A stretch of DNA of 64,000 bases from an uncultured Clostridia bacterium (GTDB lineage: Bacteria; Bacillota; Clostridia; Oscillospirales; Ruminococcaceae): assembly GCA_944382875.1 (NCBI GenBank), contig CALWNQ010000004.1, positions 102,927-166,926 of the forward strand, read 5' to 3'. Position numbers and translations under genes: made by a program. Positions 1-8,527 of the stretch are shown here, piece by piece. A model generated the notes under the pieces. It saw only the letters and a list, made by a program, of their open reading frames with translations. It did no database searches and was not told the origin of the DNA. The number at the start of each line of letters is the position of its first letter. Within the stretch, counting starts at the first letter, position 1.

Positions 1-225
1 AAGACCACTTGATTTTTTGTTCCCATTATGGTATCTTATATCTTGTATTTTACTTTGAGAGGAGGAACCGATTTCCGTGGGAGATTCTGCTGACCCGCGA
101 CGATCTGGTTTGACATATTGGGAATACCCGCATCATTTTCAGACAGGATAAAATCCTGTCTGTTAATGGCGCGGTTTTTTATGTCAATTTGATCGTAACG
201 TTTTTATAATAAAAGGAGTTTTTTT
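1..225 (+). promoter_or_regulatory. Unidentified leader upstream of the CNNM-like gene
   Basis: No coding frame is apparent here. The stretch contains a perfect 10-bp hairpin with an AAA loop at 140-162, GC-rich complementary islands (near 92-100 and 169-175), a T-run at 175-180 and a ribosome binding site AAAGGAG at 212-218. The region resembles a structured 5' leader. Metal-transport genes of this kind in Firmicutes are often controlled by metal riboswitches, but I could not match the conserved core of the M-box or of yybP-ykoY to it, so no class is assigned. Confidence 0.35.
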
Positions 226-1344
226 ATGAGCGCACTGCCCAGTATTCTATTGTTAATTGTCCTGATTGGCTCCAATGCCTTTTTTGCGATGAGTGAAATC
301 GCAATTCTTTCCGCAAATTCCAACAAAATGAAAAAACTTGCCGAAAACGGCAACAAACGCGCAGCACTGCTGCTGAAAATTACTGACGAACCCTCGGATT
401 TCCTTGCAACCATCCAGGTTGGCGTCACTCTTTCCGGTTTTCTGGCATCCGCTGTGGCTGCGGAAAACTTTGCCGGATATTTTGACCGCTGGCTTTCTTT
501 TCTCCCCATCAGCCCGGCGTTGCTGCACAGTATCGTATTGGTTCTGCTCACTATCCTGCTCTCTTATTTCACCTTAATTTTCGGTGAACTGACACCAAAG
601 CGAATTGCTATGAAATTCCCCGACGAAATGGCCTTAGGTTCTGTGGGAATTCTCTGGGCAATCTATAAATTCTGCCGGCCATTTATTCGACTACTTTCCG
701 CCAGTACCAACGGCTTACTCCGTCTGCTGCGCATCAAACCGGAAGATGATGAAGAAAAGGTAACGGAGGAGGAAATCCTTCTGATGGTCGAAGCCGGAGA
801 GGAAAAAGGCTCGATTGACCGCGAGGAAAAAGATTTTATCACAAACCTGTTCCAATTTCAGGATCAGCGGGTGAGCGCCTTGATGACCCACCGCACCGAA
901 ATCTGCGCGGTACCGGATGATACCCCGATTTCCGGACTGATCGAAGTCACCGAGCACGCACATTATTCTCGTATCCCCGTTTATGAAGACAGCATTGACA
1001 ATATCATCGGTGTTCTATATATCAAGGACCTGGTTCCGCTGCTCAAAGAGGAACCGTTTCAAAAACATACAGTCCGGGAATTTATCCGCCCAGTTCTCTA
1101 TGTTCCTCAAACGCTGCACAGTGCACAGCTTCTGCGGCAGTTCCGGGAACAGAAAATTCATATTGCAGTTGTGGTGGATGAATACGGCGGAACAGCCGGT
1201 ATCATCACAATGGAGGATCTTCTCGAATCCATTGTGGGTGAAATCGATGATGAGTATGACCGTCAGGACGATGAAACCACACAGGAATCCGCCCCTGAAT
1301 CGCCCCAAAAATTAGCCGCCCGTCAGATTCAAAAACAGGTATAA
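226..1344 (+). CDS. CNNM/CorC (HlyC-like) family membrane protein with CBS pair
   Basis: The protein has 372 residues. It starts with an N-terminal DUF21/CNNM transmembrane domain (about residues 1-165, several hydrophobic segments and the SEIAILSA motif), followed by a tandem CBS pair (about 200-335, with the MTHRTEI and [10 protein letters not shown] motifs). Relatives are implicated in magnesium or other divalent cation export and were historically called hemolysins. The usual C-terminal CorC_HlyC domain is missing: the protein ends about 40 residues after the second CBS motif in an acidic/polar tail, so it is shorter than the common 420-440 residue form. The start is supported by AAAGGAG upstream. 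It stands alone and converges on the next gene across a shared terminator. The family is certain; the transported ion is not. Confidence 0.92.
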   Translation: MSALPSILLLIVLIGSNAFFAMSEIAILSANSNKMKKLAENGNKRAALLLKITDEPSDFLATIQVGVTLSGFLASAVAAENFAGYFDRWLSFLPISPALLHSIVLVLLTILLSYFTLIFGELTPKRIAMKFPDEMALGSVGILWAIYKFCRPFIRLLSASTNGLLRLLRIKPEDDEEKVTEEEILLMVEAGEEKGSIDREEKDFITNLFQFQDQRVSALMTHRTEICAVPDDTPISGLIEVTEHAHYSRIPVYEDSIDNIIGVLYIKDLVPLLKEEPFQKHTVREFIRPVLYVPQTLHSAQLLRQFREQKIHIAVVVDEYGGTAGIITMEDLLESIVGEIDDEYDRQDDETTQESAPESPQKLAARQIQKQV

Positions 1345-1370
1345 ACTTCGGTGAATCCATCAAAAAAATA

Positions 1371-1414
1371 AAACCTTCCAGTTCTTCTTTCAGCAGAGAA
1401 CCGGAAGGTTTTTT
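1371..1414. terminator. Bidirectional terminator
   Basis: AACCTTCC pairs with GGAAGGTT in an extended stem with one mismatch. It is flanked by A-runs on the left and T-runs on the right, between two convergent genes. Confidence 0.9.
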
Positions 1415-1427
1415 GATTCATGATTTA

Positions 1428-2765
1428 TCAGGAACCTGTCACAACGTTGTAAACCGAGATCAATCCGCCGATAGACACAACCGCAATCAGCACAGGTGTT
1501 ACCAGACGAATGCACCAGATCCATGCTTTTTTCAGCTTGAATACCACACCTTCCTGCTCAATTTCCTCCACCAGAACAGAAGGTCCCCACACCCAGCCGA
1601 TAAAGATGCACATCAGCAGTCCACCGAGCGGGAGCAGCAGGTTATCGGTAATCATCCCAACAAATTGATAAAAGTTATACCCGACAATCTTGATATCTTT
1701 CATCACACCAAAGGAAAGGGAGCTTGGAATTCCAATCAGTGCAATCACAATGCCAAGGATGACTGTTGCCTTTTTCCGCTCCCAGTGGAAGTTGTCCATT
1801 GTAAAAGATACAACACACTCCAGCAACGCAATGGATGAAGTCACAGCCGCAAAAAACATCAAAATAAAGAAAAGTAGCGCGAATACCGAACCGCCGAAAA
1901 TCTGACTGAATACTTTGGGAAGCGTTTCAAAAATGAGTGCCGGCCCCTCTGTCGGCTCCAATCCGAATGAAAACACCGCCGGAAAGATCGCAACTCCCGC
2001 CATCACTGCCGCCATCGTATCGAGCCCGGCAACTTTGGCACAGTTTGCCGGAATATTTTCGTCCTTTTTCAGATAGCTGCCATAGGTCAGCGTAATCCCC
2101 ATTGCAAGGCTCAGCGAATAAAACACCTGTCCCAGCGCAGCAGTCACCGACTGGAACGAAAAGCTCCCGCCTGCACCCGGCACAAAGATAAACGCAAGCC
2201 CTTTTCCGGCATTGTCCAGTGTTACCGAACGGACAATCAGCACCACCAACAGGATAAACAGCGCCGGCATCATTACCTTGGAAACCTTTTCAATGCCTCG
2301 TGTTCCAATGTAACAAATCACGATTGTCACCAGCATGAAAACCATATGCCACAAGATCGGCTCCCCAACTTGTGCAGTGTACTGGTTAAAATTGGCCGGT
2401 GCCGCAAAAGTTGTCGCATACGAAACGATGTATTTCAGAATCCAACCGCCAATCACGCTGTAATAGGACAAAATCAGCCCCGCTGTCAATACGCCCATTA
2501 CCCCGATCACTGCGGCCTTCTTCCCGCCAAGCTTGCGGTAGGCTGCCACCGGGCTCTTCTGCGTTTTCCGGCCGATTGCCATCTCGGCGATCATCACCGG
2601 AAGCCCGAGGATCAGAATAAAGACCAGATAGGCGATTAAAAACATGAATCCGCCGTTCTCCCCCATCAGATACGGGAATTTCCAAAGATTTCCCAATCCG
2701 ATCGCGGCGCCGGCTGTTGCAAGCAGAAATCCAACGCTGCTTGCCCATTGTGTGCGCTTTCCCAT
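1428..2765 (-). CDS. Sodium-dependent transporter, NSS/SNF family
   Basis: This is a bacterial neurotransmitter:sodium symporter homologue (LeuT/MhsT/Tyt1 type) of about 445 residues with 11-12 transmembrane segments. The TM1 signature GAAIGLGNLWKFPY near the N-terminus carries the unwound sodium and substrate site. Such proteins import amino acids with Na+ across the cytoplasmic membrane. I chose the internal start MGKRTQW at 2765 because GGGGG lies 8 bases upstream; the longer frame to 2795 lacks a ribosome binding site. The substrate cannot be told from sequence alone. It has its own promoter just upstream, so it is probably a separate unit from the kinase gene behind it. Confidence 0.93.
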   Translation of the reverse strand: MGKRTQWASSVGFLLATAGAAIGLGNLWKFPYLMGENGGFMFLIAYLVFILILGLPVMIAEMAIGRKTQKSPVAAYRKLGGKKAAVIGVMGVLTAGLILSYYSVIGGWILKYIVSYATTFAAPANFNQYTAQVGEPILWHMVFMLVTIVICYIGTRGIEKVSKVMMPALFILLVVLIVRSVTLDNAGKGLAFIFVPGAGGSFSFQSVTAALGQVFYSLSLAMGITLTYGSYLKKDENIPANCAKVAGLDTMAAVMAGVAIFPAVFSFGLEPTEGPALIFETLPKVFSQIFGGSVFALLFFILMFFAAVTSSIALLECVVSFTMDNFHWERKKATVILGIVIALIGIPSSLSFGVMKDIKIVGYNFYQFVGMITDNLLLPLGGLLMCIFIGWVWGPSVLVEEIEQEGVVFKLKKAWIWCIRLVTPVLIAVVSIGGLISVYNVVTGS

Positions 2766-2801
2766 ACAGGATTCCCCCATTATATGTATATTCACTGCAT
2801 T

Positions 2802-2830
2802 AGTTTAGCACAGCACACAGCAAAAATCAA
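2802..2830 (-). promoter_or_regulatory. Promoter for the NSS transporter
   Basis: On the minus strand TTGATT and TAAACT are separated by 17 bp, about 40 bp upstream of the chosen start. The -35 box overlaps the last codons of the upstream gene. Confidence 0.5.
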
Positions 2831-3330
2831 GTAGATTTGTGGATTTCAAGCAAGAACTCTTGATTTTCGCCAATTTCAGGCGGCTCAAATGATAAGCTCC
2901 ACACATTCAAATCCTCTGCCGAGATGCGGAACGTTTTCCCATCGTTCATCCGGTTGCGTTGTTCCACCCGGCGAATCAGCTCTTCCAGCGGAGTTTCCAT
3001 ATAATGCACACGGCATTCCGCTCCCAGCGCATGGGCACGCCGGGCAAAATCCGTCCGCTCCTCCGCGGCCCACAGCCCAAAATCCAGCACAACATTCACA
3101 CCCATCTGAAGAAGCCGCTCGGCCTGTTTCCAGATGAGCGTTTCCACAAGGCTGTGCATCCGGTCGTGTTCGGAGCTTTTTCCGGCTCCGTGGAAATCAT
3201 CTCCCACCAAAAAGAGCTGCCACTCGTCCGGTGTAAAGACAATGGCATTCCACTCCTCCTGATGGGCGCGCGCAAAGGTGGTCTTGCCCGAACCGGGAAG
3301 CCCCACCATCAGGTGCAGTACCGGTTTCAT
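2827..3330 (-). CDS. P-loop ATP-binding protein (polynucleotide kinase/zeta-toxin-like fold)
   Basis: This is a 167-residue protein with Walker A GLPGSGKTT near the N-terminus and a VVLDFGLW strand near the middle, where such kinases carry the Walker B-like Asp. Arg-rich helices (LIRRVEQRNR) follow and could form a LID. The domain layout matches small AAA_33-type kinases that phosphorylate small molecules or nucleic acid ends; the substrate is unknown. The start at 3330 is preferred because GAGGAGGGG sits just upstream; five extra residues are possible. It lies 16 bp behind the ABC-F gene and probably shares its transcript. Confidence 0.82.
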   Translation of the reverse strand: MKPVLHLMVGLPGSGKTTFARAHQEEWNAIVFTPDEWQLFLVGDDFHGAGKSSEHDRMHSLVETLIWKQAERLLQMGVNVVLDFGLWAAEERTDFARRAHALGAECRVHYMETPLEELIRRVEQRNRMNDGKTFRISAEDLNVWSLSFEPPEIGENQEFLLEIHKST

Positions 3331-3346
3331 CGAACTCCTCCCCAAA

Positions 3347-5263
3347 CTATTCGCCGAGTTCCATCCATTCTTCCATTGCGGTGTTCAGCGAATTTTTCAG
3401 CTCTTCCAGCCGGGAACAGGCATCCTGCATCTTTTGATAATCGCCCGCAAAGGCGTCCGGAGCCGCCAGATCCGCCTCAATCTGTGCGGTTTCTGCCTCC
3501 ATCTGCTCGATCTGCTGTTCCAGCTCCCGCAGACGCGCCCGGCGTTTGGCCTCCTCCGCTTTCTGCTGTTTGCTGCGGTGATAGCCGATATTGGAGGCCG
3601 TCACCTGCTTTTCCGGCTTGGGCGGCGGAGTCTGACGGGCTGCCTTTTCGCGCTGCTTTTCAATATAATAGTCGTAGTTGCCGTTGAATACTTCCACATG
3701 ATCGGAAAAGATTTCCACAATCCGGTCGGGCACAGCCTTTAAGAGGTACCGGTCGTGCGAAACAAAGAGCAGCGTGCCCTTGTAGTCCCGCAGCGCATCC
3801 TCCAGAATTTCCTTGCTGCGGAGGTCGAGATGGTTGGTCGGTTCGTCGAGCATGAGAAAGTTGCCGCGTTCCATCATCAAAATGGCAAAAGCAAGCTTGG
3901 CGCGTTCGCCGCCGCTCAAAACCCCAACCTTTTTGTAAACGTCCTCCCCCTGGAGCAGCACCCGGCCCAGCATGGTGCGGATCTCGGTTTCGGTCCGGCG
4001 GGGCCAGCGGCTCCACAGCTCTTCGATCACGGTCAGTTCCGGATGGAGCTGGCGGTTTTCCTGGTCAAAATAACTGCTTTTGACTTCCTGTCCCCAACGG
4101 ATCTTGCCGGAGTCTGGTGCAAGCTCCCCGCGGAGCGCATGGAGGAAGGAGGACTTTCCAATTCCGTTTTCTCCGATGACCGCGATTTTTTCGCCGCGCT
4201 GGATGTGGAGATCCAGATGGTCAAAGAGCCGTTTGCGTTCCAGCCCCTCACCCACCGACAGCGAAAGATCTTGGACAATCAGCACATCCTTTACCGGGTC
4301 CCGGTCGAAATCAAACCGGAGCGAGATTTTTTTGTTGTATTCCCGCGGACGGTCGAGCCGTTCCATCGCTTCCAGCTTTTTGATCCGACCTTTAGCCATA
4401 TTGGAAGTGGAGGCGCGGGTGAGGTTTTTGGCGATAAAGTCCTCCATATCGGCAATCTGTTCCTGCTGGGCTTCGTATTCTTTCTCCCAGCGGGCCATCA
4501 GTTCGGCCTTGAGCTGTTTGTATTTGGTGTAATTTCCCGGGAAAACCCGCATTTCCCCGAATTCCATTTCCCAGATTTCCTGCACTGTTTTGTCAAGAAA
4601 ATACCGGTCATGGGATACCACGATCACGGCGCCGCGGTAGTGCTCCAGATGATCTTCCAGCCAGAGCAGTGTTTTGAAGTCGAGGTGGTTGGTCGGCTCA
4701 TCCAAGATGAGCAGTTCCGGCTCGCTCAACAGCAGCTTTGCCAGCGCAAGCCTTGTTTTTTCGCCGCCGGACAGGGTGGAAATCACCGTATCGGCGTCTT
4801 TGTCCTCAAAGCCCATACCATTCAGAACCGTCTGAATCTTGACATCAATCAGATAGCCCTCGTTGCTTTCAAAATAGGCCTGCAGCCGATCGTATTCCGC
4901 CGAAATCCGGCGATATTCTTCCGAATCCGGTTTGCATTCCGCCAGGTCCAGATGCAGCGCATCCATTTGCTCTCGCGCCTTTAAAACCGGCGCGAAAACC
5001 GACCGCATCTCTGCCTGAATGGTATTGGAACCGGTCAGGCCGCTGTTCTGACGGAGATACCCGATGTTCAGATCCTTTTTGCGGTCCAGCTCCCCGGTTT
5101 CATATTCCTGATCACCGCAGATGGTATTAAGCAGCGTGGACTTTCCGGCGCCGTTTGCGCCGATAAGACCGATCCGGGAATTTTCCTGCACCTCAGCCGT
5201 CACACCGCCGAAAATTACGGTGCTTCCAAATGATACTCCTATCTCTTGCAGGGATACCAGCAT
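3347..5263 (-). CDS. ABC-F family ATPase
   Basis: The 638-residue protein has two ABC cassettes and no membrane segment. Walker A motifs are GANGAGKST (residues 35-43) and GENGIGKSS (second half), and the signatures are LSGGEKTR and LSGGERAK. Between the cassettes is the charged alpha-helical linker typical of the family, which contacts tRNA and the ribosome, and a C-terminal coiled coil follows (about 540-635). ABC-F proteins act on ribosomes as translation factors, and some confer antibiotic resistance. The YdiF/Uup-like length and C-terminal coiled coil suggest a housekeeping member rather than a dedicated resistance factor, but this is inference. It lies 12 bp downstream of nadB and 16 bp upstream of the kinase gene. 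Confidence 0.93.
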   Translation of the reverse strand: MLVSLQEIGVSFGSTVIFGGVTAEVQENSRIGLIGANGAGKSTLLNTICGDQEYETGELDRKKDLNIGYLRQNSGLTGSNTIQAEMRSVFAPVLKAREQMDALHLDLAECKPDSEEYRRISAEYDRLQAYFESNEGYLIDVKIQTVLNGMGFEDKDADTVISTLSGGEKTRLALAKLLLSEPELLILDEPTNHLDFKTLLWLEDHLEHYRGAVIVVSHDRYFLDKTVQEIWEMEFGEMRVFPGNYTKYKQLKAELMARWEKEYEAQQEQIADMEDFIAKNLTRASTSNMAKGRIKKLEAMERLDRPREYNKKISLRFDFDRDPVKDVLIVQDLSLSVGEGLERKRLFDHLDLHIQRGEKIAVIGENGIGKSSFLHALRGELAPDSGKIRWGQEVKSSYFDQENRQLHPELTVIEELWSRWPRRTETEIRTMLGRVLLQGEDVYKKVGVLSGGERAKLAFAILMMERGNFLMLDEPTNHLDLRSKEILEDALRDYKGTLLFVSHDRYLLKAVPDRIVEIFSDHVEVFNGNYDYYIEKQREKAARQTPPPKPEKQVTASNIGYHRSKQQKAEEAKRRARLRELEQQIEQMEAETAQIEADLAAPDAFAGDYQKMQDACSRLEELKNSLNTAMEEWMELGE

Positions 5264-5275
5264 ACTGTCCTCCTG

Positions 5276-6718
5276 TTATAAAACTTCCTTTAAAATCGCA
5301 TAAGCCACATGGGCAAGCGCTCTCGCTTCGATCAGGGCGCGTGTACAGGCAAAATTCCCCTTATCAAGCTGAGAGCGGATATCCCGCACCCGTTCAAAAC
5401 CTTCTACAACGGCATGGGGATCCGGCTTGATAAAATACGCTTTCTGCATGATTTGACGGATCTCGGTGCGCAGTCCCACCGGCATCGGCTCTGTTCCGGA
5501 CGGCGGCACAAAGGTTCCAGCCTTCACCGGAGCTGAATATCCGCGCTCACTGATCTCCTCGGCAATCTGCCGGGCAAAAACCAGATCTTCGAGCATTGAG
5601 TTGCCGGCCAACCGATTGCTTCCGTGAACGCCAGTGTGCGCACATTCTCCCACCGCAAACAGTCCTTTAACCGAAGATTCCCCGTGAATGTCGGTATCGA
5701 TGCCGCCCATCAGATAGTGCTGACAAGGATAAACCGGAATCTTGTCCGCAGAAAGGTCGAATCCTTCCGCCGCAAGCTTGGCCTGAATGTTGGGGTAACG
5801 TTCTCGGATAAACGCGGGAGAAGCCGCGGTAAAATCCAGGAAAAAATGGTTGTCGCGGAGACGGATCCCTTCATCCAGCATTGCTTTGCAGACCACATCC
5901 CGGGGCGCCAGTTCGGCACGGGCATCATATGCAGAAAGAAATTCCTCCCCTTTTGCGTTTAAAAGCCGTGCACCGTCCCCTCGCATCGTTTCCGAAAGAA
6001 GGAAACATTCCCGCTGATGATCGGCAAAAGCAGTGGGGTGGAACTGGATCCAATCCATATGACGCAGCTTCGCGCCAAGCCGTTCGGCTAATAAAATGCC
6101 ATCTCCGGTTGCCGCCGACGAATTGGATGTGTACTCGTATACTCTTCCTACACCGCCGGTTGCCAAGACACAGCTTCCTGCTGTTACCGGCAGAAATTCC
6201 CCCCGATAAAGAACCGTCAGGCAAAATCCGTTTTTCGCCGGTTTGATATCCGCTGCCATTGCCTCTTCCCAGATGGTGATGTTCCGGCTGAGCGCAGCAG
6301 CTTCGCTCAGCTTACTAACAATGCTCCAGCCTGTCGCATCCTTACAGTGGAGGACGCGCGGATGGGAATGGCCGCCTTCCAGTGAAACCGCAAGGCTTCC
6401 ATCCGGATTGCAATCAAACTCCACCCCGTATTCCAAAAGGGATTTTACTGCCTTTGGTGCTTCTGAAACCAGAATTTTTAAAGCTTCGGTGTTATTTTTA
6501 AAGCCACCCGAAATCAGGCTGTCATTCATGTGGGAGTCCTGGCTATCCTCCTGGCTGTCCAGTACCGCAGCAAGCCCGCCCTGTGCCCGCGCCGAATTGC
6601 TGCCGCCCATTTCCCCTTTGGCCAGCAGCAAAATTCGCAGCGCCGGATCCAGATTTAGCGCGGTGTAAAGTCCCGCAATCCCGGCGCCGATTACCACGGC
6701 ATCAAACGATTCCTCCAC
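5276..6718 (-). CDS. nadB: L-aspartate oxidase
   Basis: It oxidises L-aspartate to iminoaspartate in de novo NAD synthesis and uses FAD. The N-terminal dinucleotide-binding motif is VVIGAGIAGL. The succinate dehydrogenase/fumarate reductase-like core includes the SARAQGGLAA, GGHSHPRVLHCKDATG and HPTAF segments, and a short helical C-terminal domain follows. A GTG start at 6718 (about 480 residues) fits the family because AAAGGTGG lies 7-8 bases upstream; the longer frame would add 37 unlikely residues. The partners nadA and nadC are not in the window, so quinolinate synthesis must be encoded elsewhere or the enzyme used singly. It heads the nadB/ABC-F/kinase run. Confidence 0.92.
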   Translation of the reverse strand: MEESFDAVVIGAGIAGLYTALNLDPALRILLLAKGEMGGSNSARAQGGLAAVLDSQEDSQDSHMNDSLISGGFKNNTEALKILVSEAPKAVKSLLEYGVEFDCNPDGSLAVSLEGGHSHPRVLHCKDATGWSIVSKLSEAAALSRNITIWEEAMAADIKPAKNGFCLTVLYRGEFLPVTAGSCVLATGGVGRVYEYTSNSSAATGDGILLAERLGAKLRHMDWIQFHPTAFADHQRECFLLSETMRGDGARLLNAKGEEFLSAYDARAELAPRDVVCKAMLDEGIRLRDNHFFLDFTAASPAFIRERYPNIQAKLAAEGFDLSADKIPVYPCQHYLMGGIDTDIHGESSVKGLFAVGECAHTGVHGSNRLAGNSMLEDLVFARQIAEEISERGYSAPVKAGTFVPPSGTEPMPVGLRTEIRQIMQKAYFIKPDPHAVVEGFERVRDIRSQLDKGNFACTRALIEARALAHVAYAILKEVL

Positions 6719-6751
6719 GATGATCCACCTTTCAATATATTCTAATTTATC

Positions 6752-6780
6752 AGTATACCATATTTTTCTCTTATTGAAAA
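6752..6780 (-). promoter_or_regulatory. Promoter for nadB
   Basis: On the minus strand TTTTCA and TATACT are separated by 17 bp, about 30 bp upstream of the GTG start. The same box pair occurs before the radC-like gene. Confidence 0.5.
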
Positions 6781-6938
6781 GCAAATCCGCTGGAAAAGCC
6801 GTAATTTTTATTATCACAAAAATATGCACAAAATTATAGCTTATTTATCGTCACTTTAACGGTGAAAGTTTTTTCAGTTTTTGCGGACTCTATGTGTGGA
6901 AGCAAAAATCCATATTCTAAATTAAAGGAGAACAAAAA

Positions 6939-7544
6939 ATGAAACATATCAAAAAGCTCGCTTGTCTGCTTGCTCTTGTAACCGCAATGGCTGCTTTCGC
7001 ATCCTGCGGCACCGACAACACCGGCTCTTCAGAGCAGAGCTCGGAAGCATCTGTGGAAGATTCTTTGGTGGAGTCTTCAGTAGAAGAATCCGTTGCGGAT
7101 GAATCCAACACCGAAACTTCTGACGAAACAGATGGTGAATCCTCCGAAACTGCCGTATCGAGCGAACTGGAAACCTTGGTGAACAGCCTTTATGAAGGAA
7201 TTAGCGAAGAGGATCTCCCCGCAACGATGGTAATCGCGCTGGATGAGGCAAACTCTGAATATAATGTTGGTGTTCCGTTCTCGGATTATAAAGAAGGCGT
7301 TGCATCCGACGCAATGATTAACGCCATCGCGCACTCTGTCTGCCTGGTTCGCGCAAACAGCGCCGACGAAGCTGCCGACCTGGCTGCAAAAATTGAAGAA
7401 AACGCGGATCCCCGCAAGTGGGTTTGCGTGGAAGCCGAGAAAAAGGCAGTGGCTTACCACGACGACCTGGTGCTTCTCGTTATGAGCAGCGAAGTTGTGG
7501 CGGATCAGGTTCTGGCCAACTTCGACGCAGCTTTTGCGGAATAA
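6939..7544 (+). CDS. Lipoprotein with Ser/Glu-rich linker and DUF4358-like domain
   Basis: The 201-residue protein has a type II signal peptide ending in the lipobox FASC, so it should be anchored by lipid on the outer face of the membrane. A very Ser/Glu-rich spacer (about residues 27-80) follows, then a folded domain of about 120 residues containing EAADLAAKIEENADPRKW, which resembles DUF4358 proteins. It overlaps the next gene by one base (TAATG), indicating translational coupling. AAAGGAG lies upstream. Its function is unknown; pairing with a DHHW-type protein suggests a joint envelope role. The family name is from memory of the pattern. Confidence 0.8.
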   Translation: MKHIKKLACLLALVTAMAAFASCGTDNTGSSEQSSEASVEDSLVESSVEESVADESNTETSDETDGESSETAVSSELETLVNSLYEGISEEDLPATMVIALDEANSEYNVGVPFSDYKEGVASDAMINAIAHSVCLVRANSADEAADLAAKIEENADPRKWVCVEAEKKAVAYHDDLVLLVMSSEVVADQVLANFDAAFAE

Positions 7545-8494
7545 TGCAGACAATCTGGAAACGCTTTACGGCAGCTGTCCTCTTCCTTGCGGCAGCTGCC
7601 GTCTGTGCATGGGCAGCATTTGGCCCAGTGCAGCAGTTTTACCGCCGGATTCATCGGCTGCCGGATGAAAACGGCTTGTATCAAATTGAAGAGCAATGGT
7701 ATGAAGTGATGCCGGAATTGAATGAGGCTTCGGTAAAATCTTTTGCACAAAAGCTCACCAATATCCAATCCCAGTATCTCACACCGGAAAACCGAATTTT
7801 CTACTCTATCATTCCCGATAAATCTTGGTTTGTCCGCAATGAGGGATATCAGACGGTCGACCAGATTCAACTGGAAGAAATTGTACGGGTGAATCTTCCT
7901 GAAACATTTACCGAAATTAACCTGCTTGATGTGCTTTCTCCCGACAGTTACTACCGCACCGACCGCCATTGGCGCCAAGAAATGCTTCAACCGGTAGTGG
8001 ACAAACTGGGAGATGCGATGGATTTTTCTGTAAAGCTTCCTGACTTTACGCAAGTGGAATATTGCCCGTTTATCGGTTCGTACCGTCAGTATCTGCCAAA
8101 AAACAACGGCGAAGAATCACTTTTCTACCTGGAAAGCGCTGACACAAAGGCCGCCGTTTCGGATAACTATCAGTATCCGGAAATTAAATCAGTTTACGAA
8201 CTGTCCCGGCTGGAAACCGACAATACCTATGATGTCTATCTTTCCGGTGTCAGCCCATATATCACAATCACCAATCCAAATGTTCAAAACGGACGTGATC
8301 TGGTAATCTTCCGAGATTCGTTCGGGAGCAGCCTTGCCCCGCTCCTCTGCAGCGAGTATGAAACCATCACTCTAATCGATCTGCGTTTCATGTTTTCGGC
8401 AGCACTGCCGGAATTTCTCACCTTTACCGATCAGGATGTTCTATTTTTGTACAGCACCTGGATTGTCAACAATAGCGCCATGCTCCGATCATAA
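7544..8494 (+). CDS. DHHW-like (AlgJ/AlgX-type) exported protein
   Basis: This is a 316-residue protein with an N-terminal signal/anchor (about 8-27). It contains the SGNH-like DHHW core: TDRHW at residues 139-143 (the second position is Arg rather than His) and FRDSFGSS in the C-terminal third with the expected Ser. Relatives work beside MBOAT O-acyltransferases in polysaccharide acetylation or are orphan envelope proteins. No MBOAT gene is next to it here. The start overlaps the stop of the lipoprotein gene, so the two are one unit, closed by a terminator. The family is fairly certain; substrate and catalytic competence are not. Confidence 0.82.
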   Translation: MQTIWKRFTAAVLFLAAAAVCAWAAFGPVQQFYRRIHRLPDENGLYQIEEQWYEVMPELNEASVKSFAQKLTNIQSQYLTPENRIFYSIIPDKSWFVRNEGYQTVDQIQLEEIVRVNLPETFTEINLLDVLSPDSYYRTDRHWRQEMLQPVVDKLGDAMDFSVKLPDFTQVEYCPFIGSYRQYLPKNNGEESLFYLESADTKAAVSDNYQYPEIKSVYELSRLETDNTYDVYLSGVSPYITITNPNVQNGRDLVIFRDSFGSSLAPLLCSEYETITLIDLRFMFSAALPEFLTFTDQDVLFLYSTWIVNNSAMLRS

Positions 8495-8522
8495 AAAACC
8501 ACCCAGCTTGGGTGGTTTTTCT
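8493..8522. terminator. Bidirectional terminator
   Basis: AAAACCACCCAG and TTGGGTGGTTTT form a tight hairpin between convergent genes, with an A-run and a T-run on its sides. Confidence 0.93.
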
Positions 8523-8527
8523 TTTCG

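Noticed and set aside
1..10. AAGACC start resembling the end of a yybP-ykoY riboswitch
   Set aside because: Six bases are too few and the rest lies outside the window.
205..210. TATAAT just before the CNNM gene
   Set aside because: It lies only two bases before the ribosome binding site and has no -35 box at proper spacing, so a transcript from it would lack the binding site.
3755..4984. Long open frame opposite the ABC-F gene
   Set aside because: It is antisense to a clear two-cassette ATPase, lacks a ribosome binding site and resembles no family.
3347..5263. Antibiotic-resistance ABC-F protein
   Set aside because: The long C-terminal coiled coil and the nadB neighbourhood fit a housekeeping YdiF/Uup-like member; no leader peptide or attenuator precedes it.
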